From contig DAHVDN010000021.1 of NCBI GenBank assembly GCA_027313505.1, positions 1-48,206 on the forward strand: DNA of 48,206 nucleotides, written 5' to 3'. The translations under genes and the position numbers were made by a program. Numbering within the stretch: position 1 is the stretch's first letter; every line of letters starts with the position of its first letter. This DNA comes from Candidatus Dormiibacterota bacterium. Its GTDB lineage: Bacteria; Chloroflexota; Dormibacteria; Aeolococcales; Bog-877. Under the pieces are notes generated by a model, which was not told the origin of the DNA, searched no databases, and saw nothing but the letters and a program-made list of their open reading frames with translations. Of this stretch, positions 17,304 through 25,851 are shown piece after piece.

Positions 17304-18299
17304 TTGCCTTTCGGCGTGCCAACTGCCCCTTGGTGGGGGAGCCCCTTGGCTAAGCGGAGGACCGCTCAGGCCGCGCTGGCCGCTGTTGCGCTGGGCGGGA
17401 CCGGGATGGCAGCGCGGTCAGCCAGACTTCTTTGGCGACGACGAGAGCTGAACTGGTCGCCCCCGGAGCGGTTTGTTCAGGAGGCATTTCTCAGCTGCCA
17501 ATCGATGGGTGCCGGCGCGCAGCCGGTGTTGCTGCTCCACTCCCTGGAGGGGTCGGCCGACTACTTCGGTTCGGCGTTCGACGAGTTGGCGGACCCGGGG
17601 CCACTCGTGGTTCCGGACCTGCTCGGCTTTGGCAACTCGCCAAGGTCTGATGGAGGGTACTCTCCCGACGATCATGTGGATGCGCTTCTGCGAATGCTGG
17701 ACATCCTTGGGGCTTCCCAACCTGCCTTGATAGTGGGCCATGGGATGGGTGGGATCCTGGCGCTCAGATTCGCCAGCCGTGTCCCAGAACGGACCAGGGC
17801 GGTGGTGGCGCTCGGAGCTCCGATCTACAGCGACCCGGAGTCTGCCCGCAGATGGCTCGGGCGGAAAGCATCCGGGAGAGATCTCGGGCGGGCGATCAGC
17901 AGGGCATGGCCAAAGGGCCACGGGCGGATTGGCCGTTCCGCAAGGGTTGCGGCTGGCACCTGGCGCCCCGATCTCCCATTGCCAGTCGCTCACCAGCGGT
18001 TCGAGTCTTTGCGAGCGGATGCCTACTGGAGCACTCTCCAGAGTTGCGTGGTTGAAGCGAATGCGGTCGATTGGTTCTCGGACATCACCTGCCCGGTCGA
18101 CCTGGTCATACCCGCCCATGACGACACTTTGGACGTGAGCCTGACTAAAGAGATTGAGAATGCTCATCAGAATGTCCGGGTCTCTCAACTGATGTTTGGC
18201 GACGACCGTCTACCTCTGACCCATCCGGACGGGTGCCTGGCGGCCATAGATCGGTTTAGGGACGGGACGGTCTTGTCTCGGGCGGAAGCCCAAGGCTGA
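17304..18299 (+). CDS. Alpha/beta-hydrolase fold protein lacking the nucleophile Ser
   Basis: A 331-residue alpha/beta-hydrolase: oxyanion-hole region VLLLHSLEGSADYFG, VPDLLGFGNSPRSDG, nucleophile elbow IVGHGMGGILALRFASRVPE, the acid in LVIPAHDDTLD, and a C-terminal His (LPLTHPDG). In place of the usual Gly-x-Ser-x-Gly the elbow reads GHGMG: residue 147 is Gly (GGG at 17742-17744). The fold, acid and His are retained but the serine nucleophile is absent, so ordinary esterase chemistry is unlikely. The N-terminal ~45 residues include a hydrophobic stretch (AALAAVALGGTGMAA) that may be an anchor. TTG at 17304 or the TTG 14 codons later are possible starts. Confidence 0.85.
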   Translation: MPFGVPTAPWWGSPLAKRRTAQAALAAVALGGTGMAARSARLLWRRRELNWSPPERFVQEAFLSCQSMGAGAQPVLLLHSLEGSADYFGSAFDELADPGPLVVPDLLGFGNSPRSDGGYSPDDHVDALLRMLDILGASQPALIVGHGMGGILALRFASRVPERTRAVVALGAPIYSDPESARRWLGRKASGRDLGRAISRAWPKGHGRIGRSARVAAGTWRPDLPLPVAHQRFESLRADAYWSTLQSCVVEANAVDWFSDITCPVDLVIPAHDDTLDVSLTKEIENAHQNVRVSQLMFGDDRLPLTHPDGCLAAIDRFRDGTVLSRAEAQG

Positions 18300-18362
18300 A
18301 CCGCCTCTGGAACAGCGCAAGTCCAGGCAGGCGATCTCTGCACGATAATCTGGTGTTCTCCT

Positions 18363-18434
18363 TGGGGCGTCGCCAAGTGGTAAGGCAGGGGACTTTGGAT
18401 CCCCCATTCGAAGGTTCGAATCCTTCCGCCCCAG
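18363..18434 (+). tRNA. tRNA-Gln (anticodon TTG)
   Basis: The acceptor stem TGGGGCG (18363-18369) pairs with CGCCCCA (18427-18433). The anticodon arm is GGGGA-CTTTGGA-TCCCC, giving anticodon TTG (Gln, codon CAA). The T arm GAAGG-TTCGAAT-CCTTC is complete and the discriminator is G, as usual for tRNA-Gln. The CCA end is not encoded (CAA follows). A GATAAT at 18344-18349 is a candidate -10 box about 14 bases upstream. Confidence 0.95.
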
Positions 18435-18513
18435 CAAACCGTTGCAACGCCACCCGGGCCGATCAGTGGGGGAGGGGTCGCCGTCTGGATCGACGTGAGC
18501 TACAGTCAGAGCC

Positions 18514-19143
18514 ATGAGCCCGTCACGCCTTCTGCCGTTCGCCGTGCTATCTCTGGTTCTGATAGTGATTCCTGGGCCGAGCGTACTTTTTATAGTCGGG
18601 CGGGCTTTGGCGGTAGGCCGACGGGAGATACTTTTCACCGTCGCGGGCAACGCATGCGGGGAATACTTCCAGGTCGTTGCGGTGGCGTTTGGGGTTGGTC
18701 TGCTTTTGGAGCGGTCGGTGGCCGCCTTCACGGCAGTCAAGCTTCTCGGAGCCGCCTATCTCATCGGTTTGGGGGTGAGGAGCCTGATGCGTCGCTCGGC
18801 CGGGCTGGCTCCGGCTGCTGGTGGCGGGGTGGGAACAGCAGCGGCATTTTGGCAGGGCACAGCGGTCGGCGCAAGCAACCCTAAGACCACCGTATTCTTC
18901 GTAGCCTTCCTGCCCCAGTTCGTCCAACGGGGAGGGTTCGACCCGGCCGTTCAGATCCTGATTCTGGGTCTGGTGTGGACCGGTATCGCTTTGGTCTCGG
19001 ACTCCGCGTGGGGATTCGCCGCGGCACGGGCCAAGAACTGGTTGGCGGGGTCGCCGGGGGTGGGCAACCTGGCGTCTTCAGCGAGCGGACTGGTGATGGT
19101 CGGTCTGGGCCTCGGACTTGCGGCATCCGGAAGTCGGAGCTAG
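18514..19143 (+). CDS. LysE/RhtB family translocator
   Basis: A 209-residue inner-membrane exporter of amino acids or related small molecules. The family signature IPGPSVLFIVGRAL lies near residues 19-32, followed by a second conserved stretch AGNACGEYFQVV and a central ASNPKTTVFFVAFLPQF (near 121-137). About six helices fit. Substrate cannot be predicted from sequence. The start ATG is chosen by family length. Confidence 0.92.
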   Translation: MSPSRLLPFAVLSLVLIVIPGPSVLFIVGRALAVGRREILFTVAGNACGEYFQVVAVAFGVGLLLERSVAAFTAVKLLGAAYLIGLGVRSLMRRSAGLAPAAGGGVGTAAAFWQGTAVGASNPKTTVFFVAFLPQFVQRGGFDPAVQILILGLVWTGIALVSDSAWGFAAARAKNWLAGSPGVGNLASSASGLVMVGLGLGLAASGSRS

Positions 19144-19391
19144 GCGGGTGCTGCAGCTCAGCTGCTCCGCGGGGCTGGCTATGCACCAAGGTCGGTTCCG
19201 GCCACCCTGGCTCGGGACCGGGGAACGAGTGGATGTTCGGAGCGACGGCTTGTGCGCACCCGGTTGACCGCTTCGAGCCGAGCCAGATCATTTCCAGGAT
19301 CTCATTTTGCTATTTGTCTGGACAGCTCGAAGAAGTGGCCTCGATCGCCAGGCTCTTTTTAACCATATGGACCGCCGAGCCACTCAGGTGA

Positions 19392-20171
19392 TCAGCCGAG
19401 GTACGGCCAGCTCAGGCGGAGCACTTGAGCCAGAGCGGCACGCAGGGCGATGTCGTGGCGGATGGCGACGATCGGTCCGCCAGCCTTCGTGCCCGGCAAA
19501 CGGATCCCGCGGTCAGCCATGACATAGAGCATGCGCAGGGTGCGCATCGTGTTGGACGCCCACGGGGGGACCGGCCCTTCTTCGATGGCGGCAAACCGCA
19601 CCCTGATACCCTCCAGCCACCCCGTGATCTGATGACCTTCGAGCTCCTGTCGGGTCAGCACCAAGGCTATGGCGTAGGCCAGCCGGTCGTCCTCTTGGTT
19701 GGCAAAGACCACCTTCGTGCCTGTGAGCAGCCGATCTCGGCCCAGGGCGAGCAGACCGGTCAGGTCGTCCGGGTCGAGGCGGGGAGAGCGCCCAAAGGCT
19801 CCGAGGGCGTCCGCTCCATGGGCGATGGCATGGAGCCATCCGAGTCGGTCGTCCCAGCCTCGCAAGTCCGCCTCAGATCGATACCAGGCAGCGAAGGCGT
19901 CCCGCCACCTCGTCACGGAGGATTGGCTGGCCAGGCCGGTGATCCGATCACGATCGAGCACCTCGGCGAGAATCAGCGCGGCGAAGGTGCGCGCCTGGAT
20001 CTCTGAGTCGGAGAACCTGGTCGCCATCAGATCGCCGATCCGCGCCAGGGCGTGGTCCTCGTCCCCGCCTGCGATCCTACGTGCCAGTTCCGTGTACGCG
20101 GTTTCGTCTCGCTCGTGGGGATCGGGAGAACTCAGGAGTGTCACAAGGCTAGAGGTGGGCAGATCGCTCAT
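19392..20171 (-). CDS. DUF2785 domain-containing protein
   Basis: A 259-residue, mostly helical protein that starts at ATG 20171 (SDLPTSSLVTLLSSPDPHER). The domain pattern fits DUF2785: RDETAYTELARRI, VTRWRDAFAAWYRSEADLRG, RLGWLHAIAHGADALGAFGR and YAIALVLTRQEL. Function unknown. The frame stays open 39 codons upstream to 20288, but the conserved part starts at 20171. No obvious ribosome binding site. Confidence 0.8.
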   Translation of the reverse strand: MSDLPTSSLVTLLSSPDPHERDETAYTELARRIAGGDEDHALARIGDLMATRFSDSEIQARTFAALILAEVLDRDRITGLASQSSVTRWRDAFAAWYRSEADLRGWDDRLGWLHAIAHGADALGAFGRSPRLDPDDLTGLLALGRDRLLTGTKVVFANQEDDRLAYAIALVLTRQELEGHQITGWLEGIRVRFAAIEEGPVPPWASNTMRTLRMLYVMADRGIRLPGTKAGGPIVAIRHDIALRAALAQVLRLSWPYLG

Positions 20172-20804
20172 TGGGCGAAGTGTAAGAGGCACGCTCGGAG
20201 CAAGTTCTGCGCGCCACCGGTTGTCCGCCTGGCGGGAGAGCAGATCAAAGGCGCCAAGGACTGCCGCCCGGCGAACTTTCCCGGCCACCGCTTCCGGACC
20301 GACCGGGCCTGGCCCTTGTGGGTGCAGCTGGCCCAGGACGCTCTCGTCTGGCCAAACCTTTCTGCCTCAGCGCTGACTTCCTTCTGGCCCGACCCAAGGG
20401 TGTCCGTCATCAACTTCCGCAGGCCGCGCGCGGCCTGATGCATAAAGATCATCGGAGCTCTGGGTTGCGCGCTCATGGGTCCAGGTCACCTGCATTCATC
20501 TCCCTAATCCCGACAATCTGGGCAAACCCAGTACACATGCAACCAGCGCAAGCGCCAACTGGGGGCTGGACCGCCGAAAGCGTGGTCCCCTGCGGACTCC
20601 GCCAAAGACCAACACCGTGCCATCTTCAGCATTGAGGAGATCACTCGGCCGTCCCCCGCTATCAGCAGGTGGACCACCTACGGGTCTTCGGCCGGTCGGG
20701 TGGCAGCTTCAGAGGTCAGCTAAGCCGGGGGCTGGGGGTTCGGTGAGGCCAGCATGGTCGGGGCCCAGCTGCGGGCTACGCTACCATCGCCGATTGATCT
20801 GCGA
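20172..20804. other. Gene-poor interval
   Basis: 633 bases with no gene I can support. Minus-strand frames run through it (one starts at 20476 with SAQPRAPMIFMHQAARGLRK), but none has a recognisable domain. It may hold a decayed gene. No terminator or repeat stands out. Confidence 0.4.
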
Positions 20805-22100
20805 TTACCGACGAATTCCCGCTTCGGGGCAGGTTTGGCGGAGGACCGTGTTCTGTCCGGGCATGGTCACGCAGAGCTTGGCCGACTCCGCCCTCCGCAC
20901 CACGTGGGCGCTGCTGATTGCGGCCGACGGGGAGGATGCCTCGATGGCTGCCAGGGGCAGGCCCACGACGGCCGGGACTACCCCCACCACCAGAGCGGCC
21001 AGACCGCCCAACGCCAGCTTGCGACGAAAGTCGAGGATCCCCGGAGACCGGGCCTCAGAGCGGACCGGCTCGGCTTGCGTTCGGATCCAAGCGCTCACCA
21101 GAAGCAGTGCGACCAAGGGAGCGAGGTTGGGATCGGTGGCCGCTCCGGTACCCAGCCCTCCCAGCCCTTGACCCAGCCACCAGGTGGCGGCGAGCCATAC
21201 GAGCACCAGGCTGGTCCAGCTCCGGGTGGCCCGCCCACTCACCAGACCCAACCCGAGGATTGCCATCACGCCAGTCAGAAGGCCGTTCTCAAGGGTGGGG
21301 TGGGTAGCCCCAAATTTGGCCATTGCGAATATCGGCGCCCCCAGCCAGTGCGGTTGAGGCATCCGTGCCATCCTAGAAAAAGCTGAATGCAGCCCCGACC
21401 CGCTCCAGAAGCCTTCGAAGGGCAGGGCCTGAAGCAGAGCCCCCAGCAGTACGAACACCCCGACCCCGCGCCGAATACCTCGGGGTATAGAGCCGCCGAC
21501 CCAGAGCCGAGTCGGAGCCAGCAGCAAAGCGGCCGCCATGGCGTAGAGCAAAGCCGCCCCGGGGGCGCCAAAGATCTCGCTGGCGCCCATTACCAGCAAC
21601 CCACCCAGGGCTTCGCCGCCGAACCAGACCGCGAGTGCCCAGCCGATCGAAAACCAGAGACCTAACCGGCCCAGGCGGGAGTCACCACCGGCCAGAATGG
21701 CGACCCCGATCCCTATCTGGACCAGCACGGTGCCAGCGGCCAAGTCCAGCGGACGGGCCTGCCAAAGCCGGATCTCCAAGGCGAGGACCTGGGCCAGCCA
21801 GCTCGGCTGGCTGTGGACCACCGGGGCGAGGACCAGGGAGCCAAAGCGGGTTGCGAGGAGGGGCTGGGCCTGAAGCAACCCATCCACGACCCAGAGGGCG
21901 CCCAGGCCGCGACGCAGGAAGATGCGCGAGCGACTGCTCAGCAGGTGGCGGGCCAGCGGGTCGTTGGGTTTCGAGGTTGGCATTCCCAACTTCCAGCTGT
22001 GAGCGATCCAGGCGAGCCCGGCGATGATCGCGAGGTCAAGACCCAGATACAGGTAGAAGTCGCTCGCGGTGATGGACCCCAACGGCCCCATGCCCGGCAC
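20805..22100 (-). CDS. Large polytopic membrane protein, unknown family
   Basis: A 431-residue protein with roughly ten hydrophobic segments, for example LYLGLDLAIIAGLAWIAHSW at the N-terminus, WALAVWFGGEALGGLLVMGA in the middle and LALGGLAALVVGVVPAVVGL near the C-terminus. The last 45 residues are polar and may be extracytoplasmic. The GTG at 22100 is supported by AGGAGG about 6 bases upstream on the minus strand; a second ATG lies three codons later. No domain recognised. It is followed by no gene on the same strand within 600 bases and preceded by a DUF4383 gene, with which it may form an operon. Confidence 0.75.
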   Translation of the reverse strand: MPGMGPLGSITASDFYLYLGLDLAIIAGLAWIAHSWKLGMPTSKPNDPLARHLLSSRSRIFLRRGLGALWVVDGLLQAQPLLATRFGSLVLAPVVHSQPSWLAQVLALEIRLWQARPLDLAAGTVLVQIGIGVAILAGGDSRLGRLGLWFSIGWALAVWFGGEALGGLLVMGASEIFGAPGAALLYAMAAALLLAPTRLWVGGSIPRGIRRGVGVFVLLGALLQALPFEGFWSGSGLHSAFSRMARMPQPHWLGAPIFAMAKFGATHPTLENGLLTGVMAILGLGLVSGRATRSWTSLVLVWLAATWWLGQGLGGLGTGAATDPNLAPLVALLLVSAWIRTQAEPVRSEARSPGILDFRRKLALGGLAALVVGVVPAVVGLPLAAIEASSPSAAISSAHVVRRAESAKLCVTMPGQNTVLRQTCPEAGIRR

Positions 22101-22229
22101 TGGCTTCCTCCTATCTAGTGGTGAGTCCGCCGCCTTCGGTGACGTGCCGGCAACCCGGACGCCGAGGGCCGGTGGTGCGGACCGGTCCCGGGCACCGAAG
22201 CCCAGGACCGGTCTGGGAGGCGATTGGAA

Positions 22230-22655
22230 CTATGCGGTGGCCATCGCGGCGCGCCGCCCAAAGAAGAGGCCCACTCCCAATGCACCTACCGCGGTCGCCA
22301 GGTGGAGGAAGTTGTCGGGGACGTTGAGGGCCAGAATGTTGTATGAGTGGTTGATCGCGAAGAATCCCACCACTCCCAAAAGCAGGTAGATGGTGCCCAC
22401 GGTCAGGTTGATCGCCCGGGAGCTCTTAGCTCCGGCGGCGGCGGCGGCAAAGAGGAGCACCCCGACCAAGATGTGCACCAGATTGTGCAGAGGGTTGACT
22501 CCGAAGATGATCAGGTTCTTGCCCTGAGTGGCCGCGAACCCCACTCCCGGGGTTACCGCAAAGCCGACCAGCCCGACCAGGACATAGACCGCTCCGAACG
22601 CGTAGCCGAACAGCTGATTGGGCGATCGCTCTGCCCCGGGTAACGCTTTGACCAT
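22230..22655 (-). CDS. DUF4383 domain-containing four-helix membrane protein
   Basis: A 141-residue protein with four membrane helices and the DUF4383 signatures FGVNPLHNLVHILVGVLL (near 51-68) and LNVPDNFLHLATAVGALGVG (near 109-128). Function unknown; the family is widespread in actinobacteria. The start is supported by GGAGGGA about 9 bases upstream. It lies 129 bases upstream of the large membrane protein on the same strand. Confidence 0.88.
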   Translation of the reverse strand: MVKALPGAERSPNQLFGYAFGAVYVLVGLVGFAVTPGVGFAATQGKNLIIFGVNPLHNLVHILVGVLLFAAAAAGAKSSRAINLTVGTIYLLLGVVGFFAINHSYNILALNVPDNFLHLATAVGALGVGLFFGRRAAMATA

Positions 22656-22688
22656 GAGATTCGTCCCTCCGCGTTTTTTGCGGCCGGG

Positions 22689-22838
22689 TCAGTCAGCTGA
22701 CCAATGGCGACCGCGGAAATACCGTTCGAGGAGGTATACGAGCGGTCTTCCGAGCTGGATCAGTCCAAGGGCCTCGAGCCCCACCGCCGACGGCGGGCTC
22801 GCGACGCCCACCCACACAGCCGGGACCGTCACCCCCAT
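22689..22838 (-). CDS. Possible 49-aa membrane peptide
   Basis: A short frame, MGVTVPAVWVGVASPPSAVG then LEALGLIQLGRPLVYLLERY, ends FRGRHWSAD-stop. One hydrophobic helix and a basic C-terminus suggest a small membrane peptide. It stops just before the DUF4383 start. In-frame sense codons continue upstream to a TAG without another start codon, so it could also be the tail of a broken gene. Confidence 0.3.
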   Translation of the reverse strand: MGVTVPAVWVGVASPPSAVGLEALGLIQLGRPLVYLLERYFRGRHWSAD

Positions 22839-23296
22839 CCGGGGTCGCCCGGAGCGCAGCCAGGCTGGGGGCCGACGATCGACTTGGACCCAGTGACCGG
22901 ATCGGAGTCTGCCCTAGCGATCCCACCTCGCAGGAGGTTCGAGGCGTCCGAGATGCCAACTGAGGTGGCCGTCGGCAGTTGAGACGAAGAGGATTCATCC
23001 CGGCTCTACGAAAAGAACTTAGAAGTTGCCTACTGACCGGCCACGTGGATGCTCAATGATCGCTCCTTCGCCGCGGAGGCCGGAGCAGGAGGCGATCGCC
23101 TGCGTTGGTGGCTCGTGGGGCGACGCGCACCGGCTCGGGTCAGCGTCTGGTGTTACGTCCCGGGTACCTGTCCGGTCGCTGCCTGAGTTGGGGAATTGGG
23201 GATGCCCCGTCAACGCCGGGTTTCCTACGGAGCTGGCGCTGGAGCCCTTCGGAGGGCGCGCGGGCTGTCGAGGGTAGGTCGAGTAGAGTTTTTCTG
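22839..23296. other. Intergenic region upstream of the HExxH gene
   Basis: 458 bases with no convincing gene. The frame of the downstream plus-strand gene is open from 23105 but the upstream 64 codons lack a ribosome binding site and look non-coding. Confidence 0.4.
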
Positions 23297-24166
23297 ATGG
23301 CGATGGGATCAGGGCTCGCGCAGCTGGACGGCTATCCGTTTGAGGTGCGTTACAGCGATGGGTCGCTGATGAGGGCGCGGGCGGCAGCTGATGTCGCCGC
23401 CGACGCCTATTTCTACCTAGGTCGCCTGTTCTCAGGAGTCGAGCTCGATATCGCCCTTATCGTGGTCGACCAGGCCGGCTGGGAGAGCAGGCAGCCATTC
23501 GGGCTGCCGTTTTTTAACGATGACGATGGTCAGATCCGCCCCGGCATCTTGGTGATGCCTGACGGAAGCGGGGACTTCTGGATCGCCATCGGCCAAGACA
23601 TCCACGAGGCGTCTCCGCGGGGCTACGCTAGATTGCGGGCAACATACCCCGACGGCGCTGGCGGCCTTAATTTGCAGCCATTCTTCGACCTCATCACGGT
23701 CCACGAGCTCGGTCACGCATTCGAGATGCTCGGGGATCTCAGGTTGCCGACCTTCTGGTTGGGGGAGATCTTCGCCAACCTCGCCCTACACGCCTTCGTC
23801 GCAACGAGGCAGCCAGAGAGTTTGAGCACCCTTGAGGTGCTCTCCACTGTTGGAACGCAAAGTCGGCGGCTGGGAGCTCGGATGCGCGCCGAGGGCTACA
23901 GCACGCTGGAGGAGCTCGAAGCCCACTACACGGGGGGTCATCAACCGATGAGTCCGCTGAATTACGTCTGGTACCAGTATCGGTGGCAGCGTCTCGCGGC
24001 AAAGGTGTTCGAAACCGACGGTGAGAATGGACTGGTCCGGTTCTGGGATTGCTTTCGCGGAACCGATCGTCTCAACTCCGGCAAAATCACCGCGGCGGCG
24101 CTGGCCCGGCTGCTGGGAACCGAGGTGAGCGAAACCCTCGGCCGAGCAGTCCGAAATTGGCGATAG
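23297..24166 (+). CDS. Putative zinc metallopeptidase (gluzincin-like)
   Basis: A 289-residue soluble protein with a metallopeptidase site: HELGH at 136-140 (LITVHELGHAFEMLGDLRLP), followed 17 residues after the second His by Glu157 in FWLGEIFANLAL, the HExxH...E spacing of gluzincins. The N-terminal region (YPFEVRYSDGSLMRARAA) and the C-terminal helical region (WYQYRWQRLAAKVFETDGEN) are of no named family. No signal peptide, so a cytoplasmic peptidase is expected. The ATG at 23297 or the one two codons later is the start. Substrate unknown. Confidence 0.75.
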   Translation: MAMGSGLAQLDGYPFEVRYSDGSLMRARAAADVAADAYFYLGRLFSGVELDIALIVVDQAGWESRQPFGLPFFNDDDGQIRPGILVMPDGSGDFWIAIGQDIHEASPRGYARLRATYPDGAGGLNLQPFFDLITVHELGHAFEMLGDLRLPTFWLGEIFANLALHAFVATRQPESLSTLEVLSTVGTQSRRLGARMRAEGYSTLEELEAHYTGGHQPMSPLNYVWYQYRWQRLAAKVFETDGENGLVRFWDCFRGTDRLNSGKITAAALARLLGTEVSETLGRAVRNWR

Positions 24167-24486
24167 ACCTTGTGGTGCCTGCACCGGTTCCCGTGGGAAG
24201 TGCGTTCCTAAAGGGCCAATCGGCCGGGAGTGTCAGTTTGGCAAAACCGACCGGAATCTTGTGATGGTGACCATTCCGCAGCACGATTGCCTGCCGGGCA
24301 TCGACGGCGCCGTCAAGCAGGTGCGATGGAGTCGGTTGGGGCAGGCGGCAGCCCGCACCTGTTGGGCACATGCAGGGTCGAAAATGCCCGAAGCGCCCTG
24401 TTCAGATCAGCGCTGCGACGGCGTAGCGGCCTGGCATCCGTCAAGGCGCTGACTGGGCTTGCTGTCCGGTACGGCCGCCAGCGTCA
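24167..24486. other. Intergenic region
   Basis: 320 bases between convergent genes with no recognisable gene, hairpin or repeat. Confidence 0.4.
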
Positions 24487-25041
24487 TTATGCGGGATGCC
24501 ACTCGCTGGCTAGCATGGCCATGGGCTCAGCATCGATCCAGCGTCCTTCCCAGCGAAGCGCTTGGCGTTTGGTGCCCTCGTGGACGAAGCCCACCTGCTC
24601 GTAGACGTGGCGAGCTCGCGGGTTGAAGCAGTACACCTCCAACTCGATCCGGTGGAGGCCGACTGTACAGAAGGCGTGGTCGAGGATCAGCCTGGTGGCC
24701 TCGGTCCCGAACCCATGGCCGTAGCGGGCCTGCCTGGCCAGGAGGATCCGGAACCCGCAGGAGCGGTTGACCGCGTCGAGGTCATTGAGGACCACCTCAC
24801 CGACCCAGTCCCCGGTGGCGCGCTCGACTATGGACAGGTCCAGCCGGTCAGCGTGATCCGCCCGAGAGCGCTACCAGCCCCGGAGCTCCTCCAGATCGAA
24901 CCGCTGGTACGAGCCGGTGAGCCGCAGCGTCTCGGCGTCCACGTACGCAAGTCCAGCAGCGTCCCTGTCATGCACCGGACGCAGGATCACCAGTTCGCCG
25001 GTCAGCGCCGGCTTCTCAGCGAAAGACACCAGGACGGTCAC
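24487..25041 (-). pseudogene. GNAT acetyltransferase interrupted by an in-frame TAG
   Basis: One continuous minus-strand frame of 185 codons reads as a RimJ/RimL-type N-acetyltransferase: LTGELVILRPVHDRDAAGLA at the start, ATGDWVGEVVLNDLD, then the acetyl-CoA binding stretch LLARQARYGHGFGTEATRLI and YCFNPRARHVYEQVGFVHEG near the end. Codon 57 (24871-24873) is TAG, between RGW and RSRADHADRL, and there is no frameshift. A shortened protein could begin at the GTG at 24795, but it would lack the first beta strands. Either a nonsense mutation or, far less likely, readthrough. GTG 25041 is the assumed full-length start. Confidence 0.75.
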
Positions 25042-25254
25042 CCCAGTGTCCGGCTCCCCATCTGGCGTGGAGGCCGGGTCTGGTGCCTACCCGGCCCAGG
25101 AACCCAGCGGGCGAGCTTGTCGGCTGGTACTCCAGGCCGGTCAGCACAGCGGGCTGCGTTGGCCCAGTGGAGCACAACTGCCCTGGCATCCATTCGGCAA
25201 TTATGGGCGATGACGAAGACCGGCCATCGATCGCGGATCGGTAAGCGGTCACGG

Positions 25255-25534
25255 TCACCGGTGCACCTCGCGTCGATGGGCGACGGTGCCGACCAGCACA
25301 GGCAGATGATCGTCGTGGATCTCGTGGACGACCCGGTAGTCAACCGGACCTCCATCCTGACCCGTCACGGTGCTTCTGTCCAACCAGCCCCCACACTCTG
25401 GCGGGAGTCGCGTCGGACTGGAGTGGGAGGACGTTGGGTGGTCCTGTGGCTGGCCCCCTTGCCTTACTAGGGACGGCCACGGTCTGGGGAAAGACAGAAG
25501 AAATTGATCGCAGTCGTTTGCCGGTGAGAATCAT
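25255..25534 (-). pseudogene. RelE/ParE-type toxin remnant, frameshifted
   Basis: The minus-strand C-terminus DYRVVHEIHDDHLPVLVGTV followed by AHRREVHR-stop is the classic RelE tail. Upstream, in a frame one base away, VWGLVGQKHRDGSGWRSG matches the preceding RelE region. Dropping one base near 25342 joins the two. The N-terminal limit is uncertain and no antitoxin is visible. The 5' boundary here is only the limit of the open frame. Confidence 0.6.
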
Positions 25535-25851
25535 CGCCTGGAATAGCCGCGAATCACCTCCATCACCTCGTCCAGATATTCATCTCCCTCTCCCCGACGG
25601 ACACCGTCAGCCACGCAGTGGGCCAAATGCTCTCGCAAGAGCAGGTATCCGATCTGATCCAGAGCTGCGGTGGCGGAACGGATTTGGATTAGAACCTCGG
25701 GACAGTAGCGCTCTTCCTCAACCATCCTGGCGATACCTGAGACCTGTCCGGAAATTCGCTGGAACCGCCTTAGAAGCTCAGGTTTGCTGGCTTGATAGCT
25801 TCCTCTGCGAGAGCCCGTCCGCGCAAATCCGCCGCCAGGGGTTACGGTCAC
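25531..25851 (-). CDS. CsoR-family metal-sensing repressor
   Basis: A 106-residue all-helical DUF156 protein with the C-H-C metal site of CsoR: Cys50 (EERYCPEVLIQ), His75 and Cys79 (LLREHLAHCVAD), with the four-residue spacing of His61 and Cys65 of M. tuberculosis CsoR. The first 20 residues are polar and not conserved. It represses until Cu(I), or another metal or persulfide in relatives, binds. The ATG overlaps the stop of the permease gene (25848-25851), so it is co-transcribed. The likely operator lies upstream of the permease at 27374-27393. Confidence 0.92.
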   Translation of the reverse strand: MTVTPGGGFARTGSRRGSYQASKPELLRRFQRISGQVSGIARMVEEERYCPEVLIQIRSATAALDQIGYLLLREHLAHCVADGVRRGEGDEYLDEVMEVIRGYSRR

